From positions 1 to 35,577 of the IMG/VR virus record IMGVR_UViG_3300021373_001097: a stretch of DNA of 35,577 bases. The stretch is one strand, 5' to 3'. The notes beneath the pieces are model-generated. The model saw only the letters and a program-made list of their open reading frames with translations. It made no database searches and was not told the origin of the DNA. The stretch is from a virus. Positions 8,104 to 15,194 of the stretch are shown here, in pieces; positions within the stretch are counted from its first letter, which is position 1; the number at the start of each line of letters is the position of its first letter. The translations under genes and the position numbers were made by a program.

Positions 8104-8997
8104 ATGCAAGAAGATGTAAAAGTCGAAGAAAACGAAGAAGAAGGTCAAGAAATTGAGCTAGAAACAAAGGAAGAAGAAACGGATGAAGTCGCAGTTGAAA
8201 CAAAAGATAAAGAAAAAACTGATGATGCTGATGACTTGTCTGAATATTCTGAATCTGTCAAGAAACGTATCAGCAAACTTACAAACAGATTTCGTGAGGA
8301 AGAGAGACAGAGACAAGCTGCTGTCGAATATGCTGAAGCCGTAAAAAAACAAAACGAAGAATTAAAATCTAGAATAGATAAACTAGATACAACTTATGTT
8401 GGAGAGTTTGATACAAGACTTCAATCTCAATCTATTGCAGCTAAAGAAGCATACAAGAAAGCATTAGAAGAAGGTAATGCTGATGCTATGTATGAAGCAC
8501 AACAGAATATCTCTAGAATAGCTATGGAAGAGGCTCGACTCAATCAGTTGAAAGCAGACAGAGAAGCCAAAGCCAAACAGGTTGAACAACAACCTCAAGC
8601 ACAACAACAACCTCAAGCACAACAACAACCTCAAGCAAAGCCAGATCCTAAAGCAGAGGATTGGGCAAAGAAAAACACATGGTTTGGACAAGATCAGACC
8701 ATGACTTATGCTGCTTTTGGCTTACATAAGCAATTAATTGAGGATGAGGGGTTTGACCCAAACTCAGATGAGTACTATAATGAACTTGATAATAGGATAA
8801 GATCAGAGTTTCCACATAAATTTCAGGATACTCAGAGAAAATCCTCAGCTCCCAGAGTCGCCTCTGCTGGGACAACGGCTTCTAAGTCGTCATCACCAAA
8901 GGGACGCAGAACAGTCAAATTGACTGCTTCGCAGATTGCTATTGCGAAACGTCTGAATGTTCCGCTTGAAGAATATGCTAAATATGTGAAGGAGTAA
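8104..8997 (+). CDS. Capsid scaffolding protein
   Basis: The ATG at 8104, just after the co-chaperonin stop, gives 297 residues and removes an out-of-place N-terminal extension. The protein has the usual scaffold features: a very acidic Glu/Asp-rich N-terminus (1-50), a long helical, coiled-coil-like middle, a Gln-rich linker with a repeated Q-Q-P-Q-A unit (about 161-178), and a basic C-terminus (K-G-R-R-T-V-K-L-T) followed by a helix-turn-helix of the type that binds coat protein. It would direct procapsid assembly and then leave the head. The order co-chaperonin, scaffold, decoration, major capsid supports the assignment. It ends three bases before the next start. Confidence 0.8.
   Translation: MQEDVKVEENEEEGQEIELETKEEETDEVAVETKDKEKTDDADDLSEYSESVKKRISKLTNRFREEERQRQAAVEYAEAVKKQNEELKSRIDKLDTTYVGEFDTRLQSQSIAAKEAYKKALEEGNADAMYEAQQNISRIAMEEARLNQLKADREAKAKQVEQQPQAQQQPQAQQQPQAKPDPKAEDWAKKNTWFGQDQTMTYAAFGLHKQLIEDEGFDPNSDEYYNELDNRIRSEFPHKFQDTQRKSSAPRVASAGTTASKSSSPKGRRTVKLTASQIAIAKRLNVPLEEYAKYVKE
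8585..8638 (+). repeat. Three 18-bp tandem repeats in scaffold gene
   Basis: Three consecutive 18-base units (aacaacaacctcaagcac; the third ends in a instead of c) encode the Gln/Pro/Ala linker of the scaffold protein. Repeat number could change by slippage without altering the frame, because 18 is a multiple of three. Confidence 0.9.
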
Positions 8998-9000
8998 AAT

Positions 9001-9468
9001 ATGGCTATGGATAGAACAACACGAGAAACTAAAAGTCGTGCAAATAATACGAGGAGAAAACCTTGGCAACCTCCGTCTAAGTTGGATGCTCCCCCTCCTC
9101 CCCCTGGTTACACACATAGGTGGATCAGAACTGCTTTAAAAGGCGAAGATGATAAAACAAATGTGTTTGCCAAGATGAGAGAAGGATGGGAACCAGTTAG
9201 AGCCGATGAGTATGGTTCAGAAGCTGATAAATATCCAGTTATAGAAGAGGGTAAAAACAAAGGAATTATTGGTGTCGGTGGTTTAATGCTTGCCCGAATT
9301 CCAGATGAAACGGTAGAAGAAAGAACTGAATACTTCCGAGAGCAGACTCGCAATCAAATGAAAGCCGTTGACGAAAACTTAATGAGGGAACAACATCCTT
9401 CAATGCCTATCAATATTGATAGGTCAAGTCGTGTAACCTTCGGAGGAAAAGAAAAATCTTCCGAGTAA
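9001..9468 (+). CDS. Conserved head-region protein, unknown role
   Basis: This 155-residue, highly charged protein starts with a basic N-terminus (R-E-T-K-S-R, then R-R-K-P-W-Q-P-P) and a Pro-rich stretch (P-P-P-P-P-G). It contains R-E-G-W-E-P-V-R at about 60-67, a G-G-L-M-L motif, and ends in R-V-T-F-G-G-K. I recall proteins of this type between scaffold and capsid genes in several marine phages, so it is probably a head assembly or virion protein, but its function is not established. A GGAG sequence six bases before the ATG, inside the end of the scaffold gene, serves as ribosome site. Confidence 0.65.
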   Translation: MAMDRTTRETKSRANNTRRKPWQPPSKLDAPPPPPGYTHRWIRTALKGEDDKTNVFAKMREGWEPVRADEYGSEADKYPVIEEGKNKGIIGVGGLMLARIPDETVEERTEYFREQTRNQMKAVDENLMREQHPSMPINIDRSSRVTFGGKEKSSE

Positions 9469-9486
9469 CTTTTAGAAGGAGCTAAT

Positions 9487-10119
9487 ATGGCTAATGTGAA
9501 TGTTGGTTTTGGTTTAAAACCAATTAACACCGCGGGTAGCACTCCAGCTACTCAAGGTACAAACTCATATTTCATAGACTCAAGTGCTTCTGCAATTTAC
9601 CAAGGTTCACCAGTTATCGCAACAAACGGCGGCGAAATCGCTGTATCAAGTTCTGCTTCTGGTGACACTTTGAAATTTGTAGGCGTATTTGCAGGATGTG
9701 AATATGTATCTTCAACCACAGGTAAAAAAGTCTTTTCAAACTACTGGCCCGGATCAGGTGCAGATACAAACTTCGATATTATCGGATTTGTATATGATAA
9801 CCCGATGCAAAGGTTCATAATTTGTTCAGATGCCTCTCTCACAGACAAAGCGACAGCAATCGCTACTATCTTTGAGGGTGCAGAATTCTCAGCCGAGTCA
9901 GGCAAGGGAGCTGCTGATGGTAGTACAACAACAGGTATTTCAGCCGCACAGTTAGATGTTTCTACTGTCGATGCATCAGATTTATCACATCCGTTAAAGA
10001 TTGTTGGTATTCTTGATGATGCAGAGAACAATGACTTTACTGCTGCTGGTATCCCGTTGATTGTTATGATTAACAACCATGCTCTACTTGCTGGTAGTGC
10101 AGAAGCAACTGTAGGTTAA
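9487..10119 (+). CDS. Candidate capsid decoration protein
   Basis: The 210-residue protein begins M-A-N-V-N-V-G-F-G-L-K-P and is rich in Ser, Ala, Gly and Thr with a predicted mainly beta pattern. There are no catalytic motifs. Its place directly before the major capsid gene, and a separate strong ribosome site (AGAAGGAG about seven bases before the ATG), suggest that it is made in high amounts, as expected for a head decoration or minor capsid protein. The assignment is by position and composition. Confidence 0.6.
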   Translation: MANVNVGFGLKPINTAGSTPATQGTNSYFIDSSASAIYQGSPVIATNGGEIAVSSSASGDTLKFVGVFAGCEYVSSTTGKKVFSNYWPGSGADTNFDIIGFVYDNPMQRFIICSDASLTDKATAIATIFEGAEFSAESGKGAADGSTTTGISAAQLDVSTVDASDLSHPLKIVGILDDAENNDFTAAGIPLIVMINNHALLAGSAEATVG

Positions 10120-10131
10120 GGAGAGTAAATA

Positions 10132-11043
10132 ATGGCAATATCTAGAGCACAACTCGCCAAAGAATTAGAGCCAGGCTTAAACGCTCTCTTTGGTATGGAG
10201 TATAACAGATACGAAGGACAACATGCAGAAATCTTCGACACAGAGTCATCAGACAGAGCGTTTGAAGAAGAAGTAATGTTAAGTGGCTTCGGAGCAGCCC
10301 CAGTTAAAGCAGAAGGAAGTGGAGTCTCTTTTGACGATGCTAACGAAGCTTACACTGCTCGTTATAACCATGAAACAGTGGCAATGGCTTTCTCAATAAC
10401 AGAAGAAGCTGTAGAGGATAACCTTTACGACAAGCTTTCTGCTCGTTATACAAGAGCACTTGCTAGATCAATGGCACACACCAAGCAGGTAAAAGCAGCT
10501 AACGTATTAAACAATGCGTTTACTGGTGGAGCAACAGCTGGTGGTGACGGAAAAGCTTTATTAGCAACAGATCACCCACTAACAAGTGGTGGAACTTTTG
10601 CTAACGAGCCAACAACTGCAGCAGACCTTAATGAAACTTCTTTAGAAGATGCATTAATTTCTATTGCTGGATTTGTAGACGAGAGAGGATTAATCATTGC
10701 TCTAAGAGGAATGAAGATGATCATCCCAAGACAACTACAATTCGTAGCAGAGAGACTAATGGCATCTAATCTAAGATCTGGAACTGCTGATAACGATGTC
10801 AACGCAATCAGAAACATGGGGATGTTACCTCAAGGTTACGTTGTCAACGATTATCTAACAGACACAGATGCATTTTTCATTAAGACAGATGCACCAAATG
10901 GTCTAAAGCATTTCGAAAGAATGCCAATGGCAACTGCGATGGATCCAGATTTTGACACAGGAAACATGAGATATAAGGCAAGAGAGAGATACTCTTTCGG
11001 TTTCTCAGATCCTCGTGCAATGTTTGGTTCACCAGGAGCGTAA
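10132..11043 (+). CDS. Major capsid protein
   Basis: The product (303 residues) should form the HK97-fold shell of the head. It resembles the Mu gpT-like class of capsid proteins: an N-terminal helix (R-A-Q-L-A-K-E-L-E-P-G-L), the segment Y-N-H-E-T-V-A-M-A-F-S-I-T-E-E-A-V-E-D-N, a T-D-H-P-L loop, the M-I-I-P-R-Q-L-Q motif and a closing R-Y-S-F-G-F-S-D-P-R segment. A strong GGAG ribosome site precedes the ATG. The gene ends the head block and is followed within about 20 bases by a rho-independent terminator, the usual arrangement for a highly expressed capsid gene. G and C content is clearly higher here than in the oxygenase block. Confidence 0.88.
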   Translation: MAISRAQLAKELEPGLNALFGMEYNRYEGQHAEIFDTESSDRAFEEEVMLSGFGAAPVKAEGSGVSFDDANEAYTARYNHETVAMAFSITEEAVEDNLYDKLSARYTRALARSMAHTKQVKAANVLNNAFTGGATAGGDGKALLATDHPLTSGGTFANEPTTAADLNETSLEDALISIAGFVDERGLIIALRGMKMIIPRQLQFVAERLMASNLRSGTADNDVNAIRNMGMLPQGYVVNDYLTDTDAFFIKTDAPNGLKHFERMPMATAMDPDFDTGNMRYKARERYSFGFSDPRAMFGSPGA

Positions 11044-11064
11044 GCTAAATTACAATTTAACTAG

Positions 11065-11091
11065 AAGGGCAGTTACATACTGCCCTTTTTT
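11065..11091 (+). terminator. Rho-independent terminator after capsid gene
   Basis: A perfect 9-bp stem (AAGGGCAGT at 11065-11073 with ACTGCCCTT at 11079-11087) encloses a 5-base loop and is followed by a run of Ts ending at 11091. It lies 22 bases after the capsid stop codon and is the strongest terminator seen in the window. Confidence 0.9.
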
Positions 11092-11100
11092 GTGTATAAT
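11072..11100 (+). promoter_or_regulatory. Promoter candidate overlapping terminator
   Basis: A consensus TATAAT lies at 11095-11100. With a 17-base spacer the -35 position is GTTACA (11072-11077), which matches TTGACA at four of six bases and falls in the terminator's stem and loop. Transcription would start near 11107 and serve the virion genes from 11157 on. Confidence 0.55.
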
Positions 11101-11110
11101 AAATTAAACC

Positions 11111-11134
11111 TTGACGAAGAATTAACTTCGACAA
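11111..11134 (+). promoter_or_regulatory. Stem-loop near expected 5' end of mRNA
   Basis: TTGACGAAG (11111-11119) and CTTCGACAA (11126-11134) pair with one mismatch around a 6-base AATTAA loop. The hairpin would lie almost at the 5' end of a transcript starting near 11107 and ends about 15 bases before the AAGGAG ribosome site of the next gene. Such 5' stem-loops can protect mRNA from decay. Confidence 0.45.
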
Positions 11135-11156
11135 TTGCCAGGACAAGGAGATCAAA

Positions 11157-11663
11157 ATGGCTAACACAACTTTTTCAGGTCCAATACGATCTGAAAGCAC
11201 AATTAAAACTATCAGTAAAAATGCAACAACTGGAACAATCACAGAGGTAACAACTCTTGGTGGAGCACCAGTGAGCTTAAATGATGCAGATCAAACTTTA
11301 GACAATGCTACCCATAGTGGTAGAATTTTACTTGTACCAGACGGAACTCAAGACAACACATATACTTTACCAGCACCAATAGCTGGGTCTGTGTTTAGAT
11401 TTGTATATGCAGGTGGAGCAGCAGATGGAACAGATGCAATCATTGTTACCCCTGGAAACACAAACTTTTACATTGGTCAAGTTGTTCATTTAGACACAGA
11501 TGCAGATAATGCAACTGTTTTTTCTGATGGCAACTCTAACAGTAGTATTCAATTAAATGTACCACAAGCATTTGATATTACTATTGTAGGTAAAGACTCA
11601 ACTAACTATCAGATTTTTGGTACTGTAACATCAACGACTGCACCTGCTTTCGCTGACCAATAA
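11157..11663 (+). CDS. Putative virion structural protein
   Basis: The protein has 168 residues, starts M-A-N-T-T-F-S-G-P-I-R-S and is rich in Thr, Asp, Ala and Gly with a beta-type pattern. I recall similar proteins right after the capsid gene in marine phages, where they are taken as head fibre or decoration components. It is the first gene after the capsid terminator, behind a separate promoter candidate and a strong ribosome site (AAGGAG). This suggests independent, high expression. The exact role is unknown. Confidence 0.6.
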   Translation: MANTTFSGPIRSESTIKTISKNATTGTITEVTTLGGAPVSLNDADQTLDNATHSGRILLVPDGTQDNTYTLPAPIAGSVFRFVYAGGAADGTDAIIVTPGNTNFYIGQVVHLDTDADNATVFSDGNSNSSIQLNVPQAFDITIVGKDSTNYQIFGTVTSTTAPAFADQ

Positions 11664-11675
11664 TAGGAGGTATAG

Positions 11676-12080
11676 ATGGCTGATGCAGTAACTTCACAAA
11701 CCATAGTTGATGGTGAAAAAACTGTTGTACAGAAATTCACTAATATTTCTGATGGTACTGGAGAATCAGCAGTTGTAAAAGTTGACGTAAGTGCTCTGGC
11801 AGCAAGTCAACTTGGTAAAACTTGTACTGGAGTAACTATAGAAAAGATATGGTGGCAGTGCATTGGCATGAAAACCAGACTATTTTTTGATGCTACATCT
11901 GATGCTTTTATAATAGAGCTAGGTGAGAATCAAAGTGGTTACCATGATTACACTGGTTTCGGTGGCTTATCGAACAACGCTGGATCAGGTAAAACAGGTG
12001 ATGTCGTATTTACAACTGTGGGTCATACTTCTGGAGACACATACACAGTAACTCTTCAGATGAGAAAGAACTATGACTAG
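11676..12080 (+). CDS. Putative virion structural protein
   Basis: This 134-residue protein contains V-V-Q-K-F-T-N-I-S-D-G-T-G-E near residues 18-31, a short W-W segment, and ends in V-T-L-Q-M-R-K-N-Y-D. The pattern is beta-rich. From memory, homologues occur in T4-like and podovirus-type marine phages and are usually listed as structural proteins. A near-perfect AGGAGG ribosome site precedes the ATG. The last 8 bases overlap the next gene. Confidence 0.65.
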   Translation: MADAVTSQTIVDGEKTVVQKFTNISDGTGESAVVKVDVSALAASQLGKTCTGVTIEKIWWQCIGMKTRLFFDATSDAFIIELGENQSGYHDYTGFGGLSNNAGSGKTGDVVFTTVGHTSGDTYTVTLQMRKNYD

Positions 12081-12357
12081 AAAGGCAGACAAACAACCGC
12101 CTAAAACAAAAAAGTATTTCCGCTCCACTAAGTCTGGAGCGGGAATGACTAAAGCAGGTGTTGCTCGATATAGAAGAGAGAACCCTGGAAGTAAATTAAA
12201 AACAGCTGTTACTGGCAAAGTTAAAAAAGGTAGTAAGGCTGCAAACAGACGTAAGTCTTATTGTGCAAGATCAGCTGGACAAATGAAAAAATTTCCTAAA
12301 GCTGCAAAGAATCCTAATAGCCGTTTAAGACAAGCTAGAAAAAGGTGGAAGTGCTAA
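12073..12357 (+). CDS. Small very basic conserved protein
   Basis: The 94-residue product is dominated by Lys and Arg and carries T-K-S-G-A-G-M-T-K-A-G-V-A and Y-R-R-E-N-P-G-S-K-L-K-T-A-V-T, then K-A-A-N-R-R-K-S-Y-C-A-R-S. This matches a conserved small family of marine phages and some algal viruses that has no assigned function (I believe it is one of the Pfam DUF families, number not certain). Its charge suggests nucleic acid binding, perhaps in the packaged genome. It overlaps the previous gene by 8 bases and ends in a TAATG overlap. Confidence 0.75.
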   Translation: MTRKADKQPPKTKKYFRSTKSGAGMTKAGVARYRRENPGSKLKTAVTGKVKKGSKAANRRKSYCARSAGQMKKFPKAAKNPNSRLRQARKRWKC

Positions 12358-12599
12358 TGAATATCAAGGAGATAGCAACAGGTGTATCTATTGTTTTGTT
12401 TGCAGGTGCTATTGGGTGGACTGTACAAACTCTCATTGAGGTAGATAAGAGAACTGCTATTATGGCAGAAAAAGTATCTGAAAATCACAAAATGATTAAG
12501 CCTTTGTGGGAAGATTTTATAAGAAGGAGTAAACCAAATGGCAATCTTGCGAAGCTCGATGGCAAAACAGATAATGAAGCCTGGTTCAAGTGGAAGTAA
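12357..12599 (+). CDS. Small N-terminal TM protein
   Basis: I use the ATG at 12357, which overlaps the preceding stop, giving 80 residues. One hydrophobic segment lies at about residues 10-27 (V-S-I-V-L-F-A-G-A-I-G-W-T-V), followed by a charged helical region. The layout resembles small membrane-anchored phage proteins such as haemolysin/holin-associated XhlA types or inner spanins, but no specific family can be claimed. The end of the gene overlaps two other frames (12538 and 12590). Confidence 0.6.
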   Translation: MNIKEIATGVSIVLFAGAIGWTVQTLIEVDKRTAIMAEKVSENHKMIKPLWEDFIRRSKPNGNLAKLDGKTDNEAWFKWK

Positions 12600-12654
12600 A
12601 AAAAGAAAAACAAAAACAAAAAGAAAGAGAAATTATAAGAGGAAGTCCAGTTAA
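12538..12654 (+). CDS. 38-residue Lys/Arg-rich peptide
   Basis: This short frame is well supported for its size. AAGGAG at 12524-12529 stands eight bases before the ATG, and the product (starting M-A-I-L-R-S-S-M-A-K-Q) is extremely basic, with about 15 Lys or Arg in its last 20 residues. Similar short peptides beginning in this way occur, as I recall, in other marine phages. It overlaps the end of the TM protein and the beginning of the Cys-motif frame. It may bind DNA or RNA. Confidence 0.55.
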   Translation: MAILRSSMAKQIMKPGSSGSKKRKTKTKRKRNYKRKSS

Positions 12655-12772
12655 ATACTGTCTTGATTGTGGTCGTAGAAAATGGTCATGCAGATGTTAC
12701 AGAGTTACTGGAATAGAGGAGTTAAGACATGCCAAAAGATGCCTGTTATCACAAAGTAAAAGCAAGGTATAA
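12590..12772 (+). CDS. Possible zinc-binding small protein, GTG start
   Basis: The frame has no ATG; GTG 12590 gives 60 residues. After a Lys/Glu/Gln-rich start it has Y-C-L-D-C-G-R-R-K-W-S-C-R-C, a C-x2-C ... C-x-C set that could hold a zinc ion, and one further Cys. No good ribosome site stands before the GTG, so it would depend on coupling to the overlapping genes or on a frameshift at the A-rich stretch from 12598. It overlaps the next gene by 44 bases. It is real only if this Cys pattern is conserved in relatives. Confidence 0.4.
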   Translation: MEVKKEKQKQKEREIIRGSPVKYCLDCGRRKWSCRCYRVTGIEELRHAKRCLLSQSKSKV

Positions 12773-13031
12773 AGTTTTCCCATCCGCCTATGCATCGGGA
12801 GCCATTGCCAAATGTAGAAAAGTTGGTGCGGCAAATTACGGAAACAAGAGTAAAAAGAAAGCTATGGGTGGTACTTTAAATACTGCTATAGAAAAAGTTA
12901 AAAATCAAACAATGACTGCCAAAGAAGGTAAGGTTGTTCGAATGACAAAAAGAAAATCAAACAATAAAAACATTGCCAGAGGTTGTGGTAAGATCATGGC
13001 AGGTAGACGTAAAGAGACAAAATATTCATAA
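12729..13031 (+). CDS. Small basic conserved protein
   Basis: The 100-residue protein begins M-P-K-D-A-C-Y-H-K-V-K-A-R-Y-K-V and continues P-S-A-Y-A-S-G-A-I-A-K-C-R-K-V-G-A-A-N. I know this pattern from a small protein family common in cyanophages, other marine phages and large algal viruses, without experimentally known function. The second half is Lys/Arg-rich. GAGGAG about nine bases before the ATG is a good ribosome site. It is coupled to the next gene by TAATG. Confidence 0.75.
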   Translation: MPKDACYHKVKARYKVFPSAYASGAIAKCRKVGAANYGNKSKKKAMGGTLNTAIEKVKNQTMTAKEGKVVRMTKRKSNNKNIARGCGKIMAGRRKETKYS

Positions 13032-13309
13032 TGGCAGTACGGAAAACAAAATCAGGATTAGCACTTAAGAGATGGTTCAAGGAGGGCTGGAAAGATGTTA
13101 AAACGGGTAAACCGTGTGGTCGTAAAAAGGGCGAGAAGAGGGGTACGCCTTATTGTCGTCCAACTAAAAGGATTTCTTCGAAAACTCCGAAGACTGCTTC
13201 GGAGATGACTTCTACTGAAAAACGTAGTAGAATAAGACAAAAGAATAAACTAGGTCAACCAGCTGGTGCACCTAGAAGAGTAAAATCTCTTAGAAGAAAG
13301 AAGAAATAA
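13031..13309 (+). CDS. Small basic conserved protein, relative of viral KPCGR family
   Basis: This 92-residue protein has R-W-F-K-E-G-W-K-D-V-K-T-G-K-P-C-G-R, then G-E-K-R-G-T-P-Y-C-R-P, then S-S-K-T-P-K-T. These are the hallmarks of a family found in marine phages and large algal viruses with unknown function. The rest is Lys/Arg-rich. Two conserved Cys residues (C-G-R and Y-C-R-P) could bind a metal. The gene starts on the stop of the preceding one and is followed with no gap by the adaptor gene. Confidence 0.75.
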   Translation: MAVRKTKSGLALKRWFKEGWKDVKTGKPCGRKKGEKRGTPYCRPTKRISSKTPKTASEMTSTEKRSRIRQKNKLGQPAGAPRRVKSLRRKKK

Positions 13310-13975
13310 ATGGCTACATCAAACTCAAGAGATTTCGACTTAGATGTCGCAGAACTAATAGAAGAAGCATATGAGCGTTGTGGCTTAGAGATGAGAACTG
13401 GCTATGATGCCAAGACTGCTAGACGTTCACTAAACCTTATGTTTGCTGATTGGGCAAATAGAGGTTTGAATATGTGGACAGTTACACAAGAGACAAAAGC
13501 AATCACTTCTGGTACAGCTACTTATACATTAGACAGTGAGTTTGTAGACTTACTAGAAGTTGTTTTACGAAATAGTTCTGGCACAGACTTTACTTTGACT
13601 CAAATGAGTCGTGGTGAGTATTTACGAATACCAAACAAAAGTAATAGTGGGCAACCAAGTCAATACTTTTATGATAGACAGACAACACCTACAATAACTT
13701 TATGGTCTACACCAGATGCTTCATATACTCTTGTTTACTATTATGTAAGACGTATCCAAGATGCAGATTCTTTAGTGAATACAACAGATGCACCTTTTAG
13801 ATTTTTACCGTGTATGGCAGCAGGTCTTGCTTACTATATAGCTATAAAGAAAGCACCTGATAGAATACAAATATTAAAATCTATTTATGAAGAAGAATTT
13901 CAAAGAGCAATGTCAGAAGATGCAAACAGTACACCATTAAAACTAACTCCTAGTATTTCATATTTGAGGTATTAA
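13310..13975 (+). CDS. Head-tail adaptor-like protein
   Basis: The protein has 221 residues. It begins with helices typical of adaptor proteins (V-A-E-L-I-E-E-A-Y-E-R-C-G, then A-R-R-S-L-N-L-M-F-A-D-W-A-N-R-G), continues with a beta domain (T-Y-T-L-D-S-E-F-V-D-L) and returns to helices near the end (A-A-G-L-A-Y-Y-I-A-I-K). This arrangement fits the P22 gp4/T7 gp11 class, which docks on the portal and forms the top of the short tail. Family membership is by pattern recognition, not by search. Confidence 0.7.
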   Translation: MATSNSRDFDLDVAELIEEAYERCGLEMRTGYDAKTARRSLNLMFADWANRGLNMWTVTQETKAITSGTATYTLDSEFVDLLEVVLRNSSGTDFTLTQMSRGEYLRIPNKSNSGQPSQYFYDRQTTPTITLWSTPDASYTLVYYYVRRIQDADSLVNTTDAPFRFLPCMAAGLAYYIAIKKAPDRIQILKSIYEEEFQRAMSEDANSTPLKLTPSISYLRY

Positions 13976-13976
13976 A

Positions 13977-14213
13977 ATGACAAACATAATAGAAACAAAA
14001 TTTGGAACATTAGTAAACACAAGCAAAATAGCTTCTGGTAGTGCTTCGCCTATCAAAAAGTCTGGAGCTTTTTATAACTTTTCTATTCGTATAAATAATG
14101 ATGATATTCGTGAATACTCTTTCACAAATCGTGATAGAGCAGAAAAGATGAGAAAAATTCTAATAAGCCATTTAGAACAAAAGATAAAGATGGAATATAA
14201 GAAGCATGGCTAG
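13977..14213 (+). CDS. Hypothetical protein
   Basis: The 78-residue product has a beta-like start and a basic helical end (R-A-E-K-M-R-K-I-L-I-S-H-L-E-Q-K). I do not recognise it. It lies one base after the adaptor-like gene and its final 8 bases overlap the next gene, which supports its being translated. Its place among connector genes makes a minor tail or assembly role possible. Confidence 0.55.
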   Translation: MTNIIETKFGTLVNTSKIASGSASPIKKSGAFYNFSIRINNDDIREYSFTNRDRAEKMRKILISHLEQKIKMEYKKHG

Positions 14214-14523
14214 GTTTGCATCGGGTAAGAAAGCATGGGGTTATTCAGATCGCTCTGGCTTTCGTTACCGTTTACGAGAAATGAGAACGGAATGGAATGG
14301 ATTAAAGGTCGGCCCAGATGAGTATGAGGCTAAACATCCACAACTAGAGCCTAACTATCCTGGCCCAGATCCAACAGCCTTGTTTCAACCTAGACCTAAT
14401 CAAGATACAGATATTGTATCATTCATAGTATACACAAATGCAGGTGATGGTATAATAGGTAAGAAATTAACAAACTTCACGGCAACCACAGGCCTTGGAG
14501 AAGTGACAGTGAGTACATCATGA
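14206..14523 (+). CDS. Conserved phage protein in connector region
   Basis: The protein (105 residues) starts M-A-R-F-A-S-G-K-K-A-W-G-Y-S-D-R-S-G-F and contains R-E-M-R-T-E-W-N-G-L-K-V-G and F-E/Y-E-A-K-H-P-Q-L-E-P type motifs. I recall this pattern in many marine and other phages, next to head-tail connector genes, but no function is established. The C-terminal part looks beta-like. It overlaps both neighbours (8 bases before, ATGA after). Confidence 0.7.
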   Translation: MARFASGKKAWGYSDRSGFRYRLREMRTEWNGLKVGPDEYEAKHPQLEPNYPGPDPTALFQPRPNQDTDIVSFIVYTNAGDGIIGKKLTNFTATTGLGEVTVSTS

Positions 14524-15158
14524 GTTTTACATACACAACATTAAAACAGTCCATACAAGATTGGACAGAAAATGATGAAACAACTTTTGTTAATGAGATA
14601 GATTTTTTCATCAAAAATGCAGAAGAGAGAATATTCAAACTTGTTGATTTAGATTATTTCAGAAAAAATGTTACTGGAACAATGACAGCAGATAATAAGT
14701 TTTTACAGAAGCCTTCTGATTACTTAGCAACGTATTCTTTGTCTTATGTAAATGCCAGTAACGAAAATGTTTTTCTTCTTCAAAAGGATGTAAATTTTCT
14801 TCAAGAATATACTGCTGATCCAACATCAACAGGATCTCCGATATATTATGCATCTTTTGATGTAGATAATTTTATAGTTGCTCCAACTCCTAGCACTGGT
14901 TTTGCAGTAGAGCTACATTATTATTACAGACCCGCATCACTTACAACAGATGATTCTGGAAGTACATGGATAAGTACAAATGCTCCAGATGCTCTTTTAT
15001 ATGCATGTCTTGTAGAAGCGTATACTTTTATGAAAGGTGAAGCCGACATACTTCAACTATATAATGGTAGATTCGGTGAAGCCATCCAAAGACTAAAAGG
15101 ATATGCAGAAGGTCAAGAAAACCTAGATTCTTATAGAAGAGGTCTACCTACCAAATAA
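14520..15158 (+). CDS. Second head-tail adaptor-like protein
   Basis: This 212-residue protein has the same arrangement as the protein at 13310: N-terminal helices (T-L-K-Q-S-I-Q-D-W-T-E-N-D, then F-I-K-N-A-E-E-R-I-F-K), a beta part with a L-Q-K-P-S-D-Y-L segment, and C-terminal helices (A-L-L-Y-A-C-L-V-E-A-Y). It probably belongs to the same tail adaptor class, though direct sequence similarity between the two is low. Two adaptor layers would be consistent with a portal-adaptor-nozzle tail. It is followed by a 36-base gap with a promoter-like sequence. Confidence 0.65.
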   Translation: MSFTYTTLKQSIQDWTENDETTFVNEIDFFIKNAEERIFKLVDLDYFRKNVTGTMTADNKFLQKPSDYLATYSLSYVNASNENVFLLQKDVNFLQEYTADPTSTGSPIYYASFDVDNFIVAPTPSTGFAVELHYYYRPASLTTDDSGSTWISTNAPDALLYACLVEAYTFMKGEADILQLYNGRFGEAIQRLKGYAEGQENLDSYRRGLPTK

Positions 15159-15159
15159 A

Positions 15160-15187
15160 TTGACTTTTAATATTCAATCCTTATATT
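15160..15187 (+). promoter_or_regulatory. Promoter candidate before Rossmann gene
   Basis: TTGACT (15160-15165) and TATATT (15182-15187) are separated by 16 bases; an alternative -10, TATTAT at 15184-15189, gives 18. The next ATG is at 15195, so the transcript would have almost no leader. Five of six bases match each consensus element. Confidence 0.5.
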
Positions 15188-15194
15188 ATCAAAC

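Noticed and set aside
12597-12606. Run of seven As before G as a possible programmed frameshift site
   Set aside because: The frame that would be entered does not give a simple product from the upstream genes, because the TM frame stops at 12599. The AAGGAG-led small gene explains the region more simply. Kept only as a side remark.
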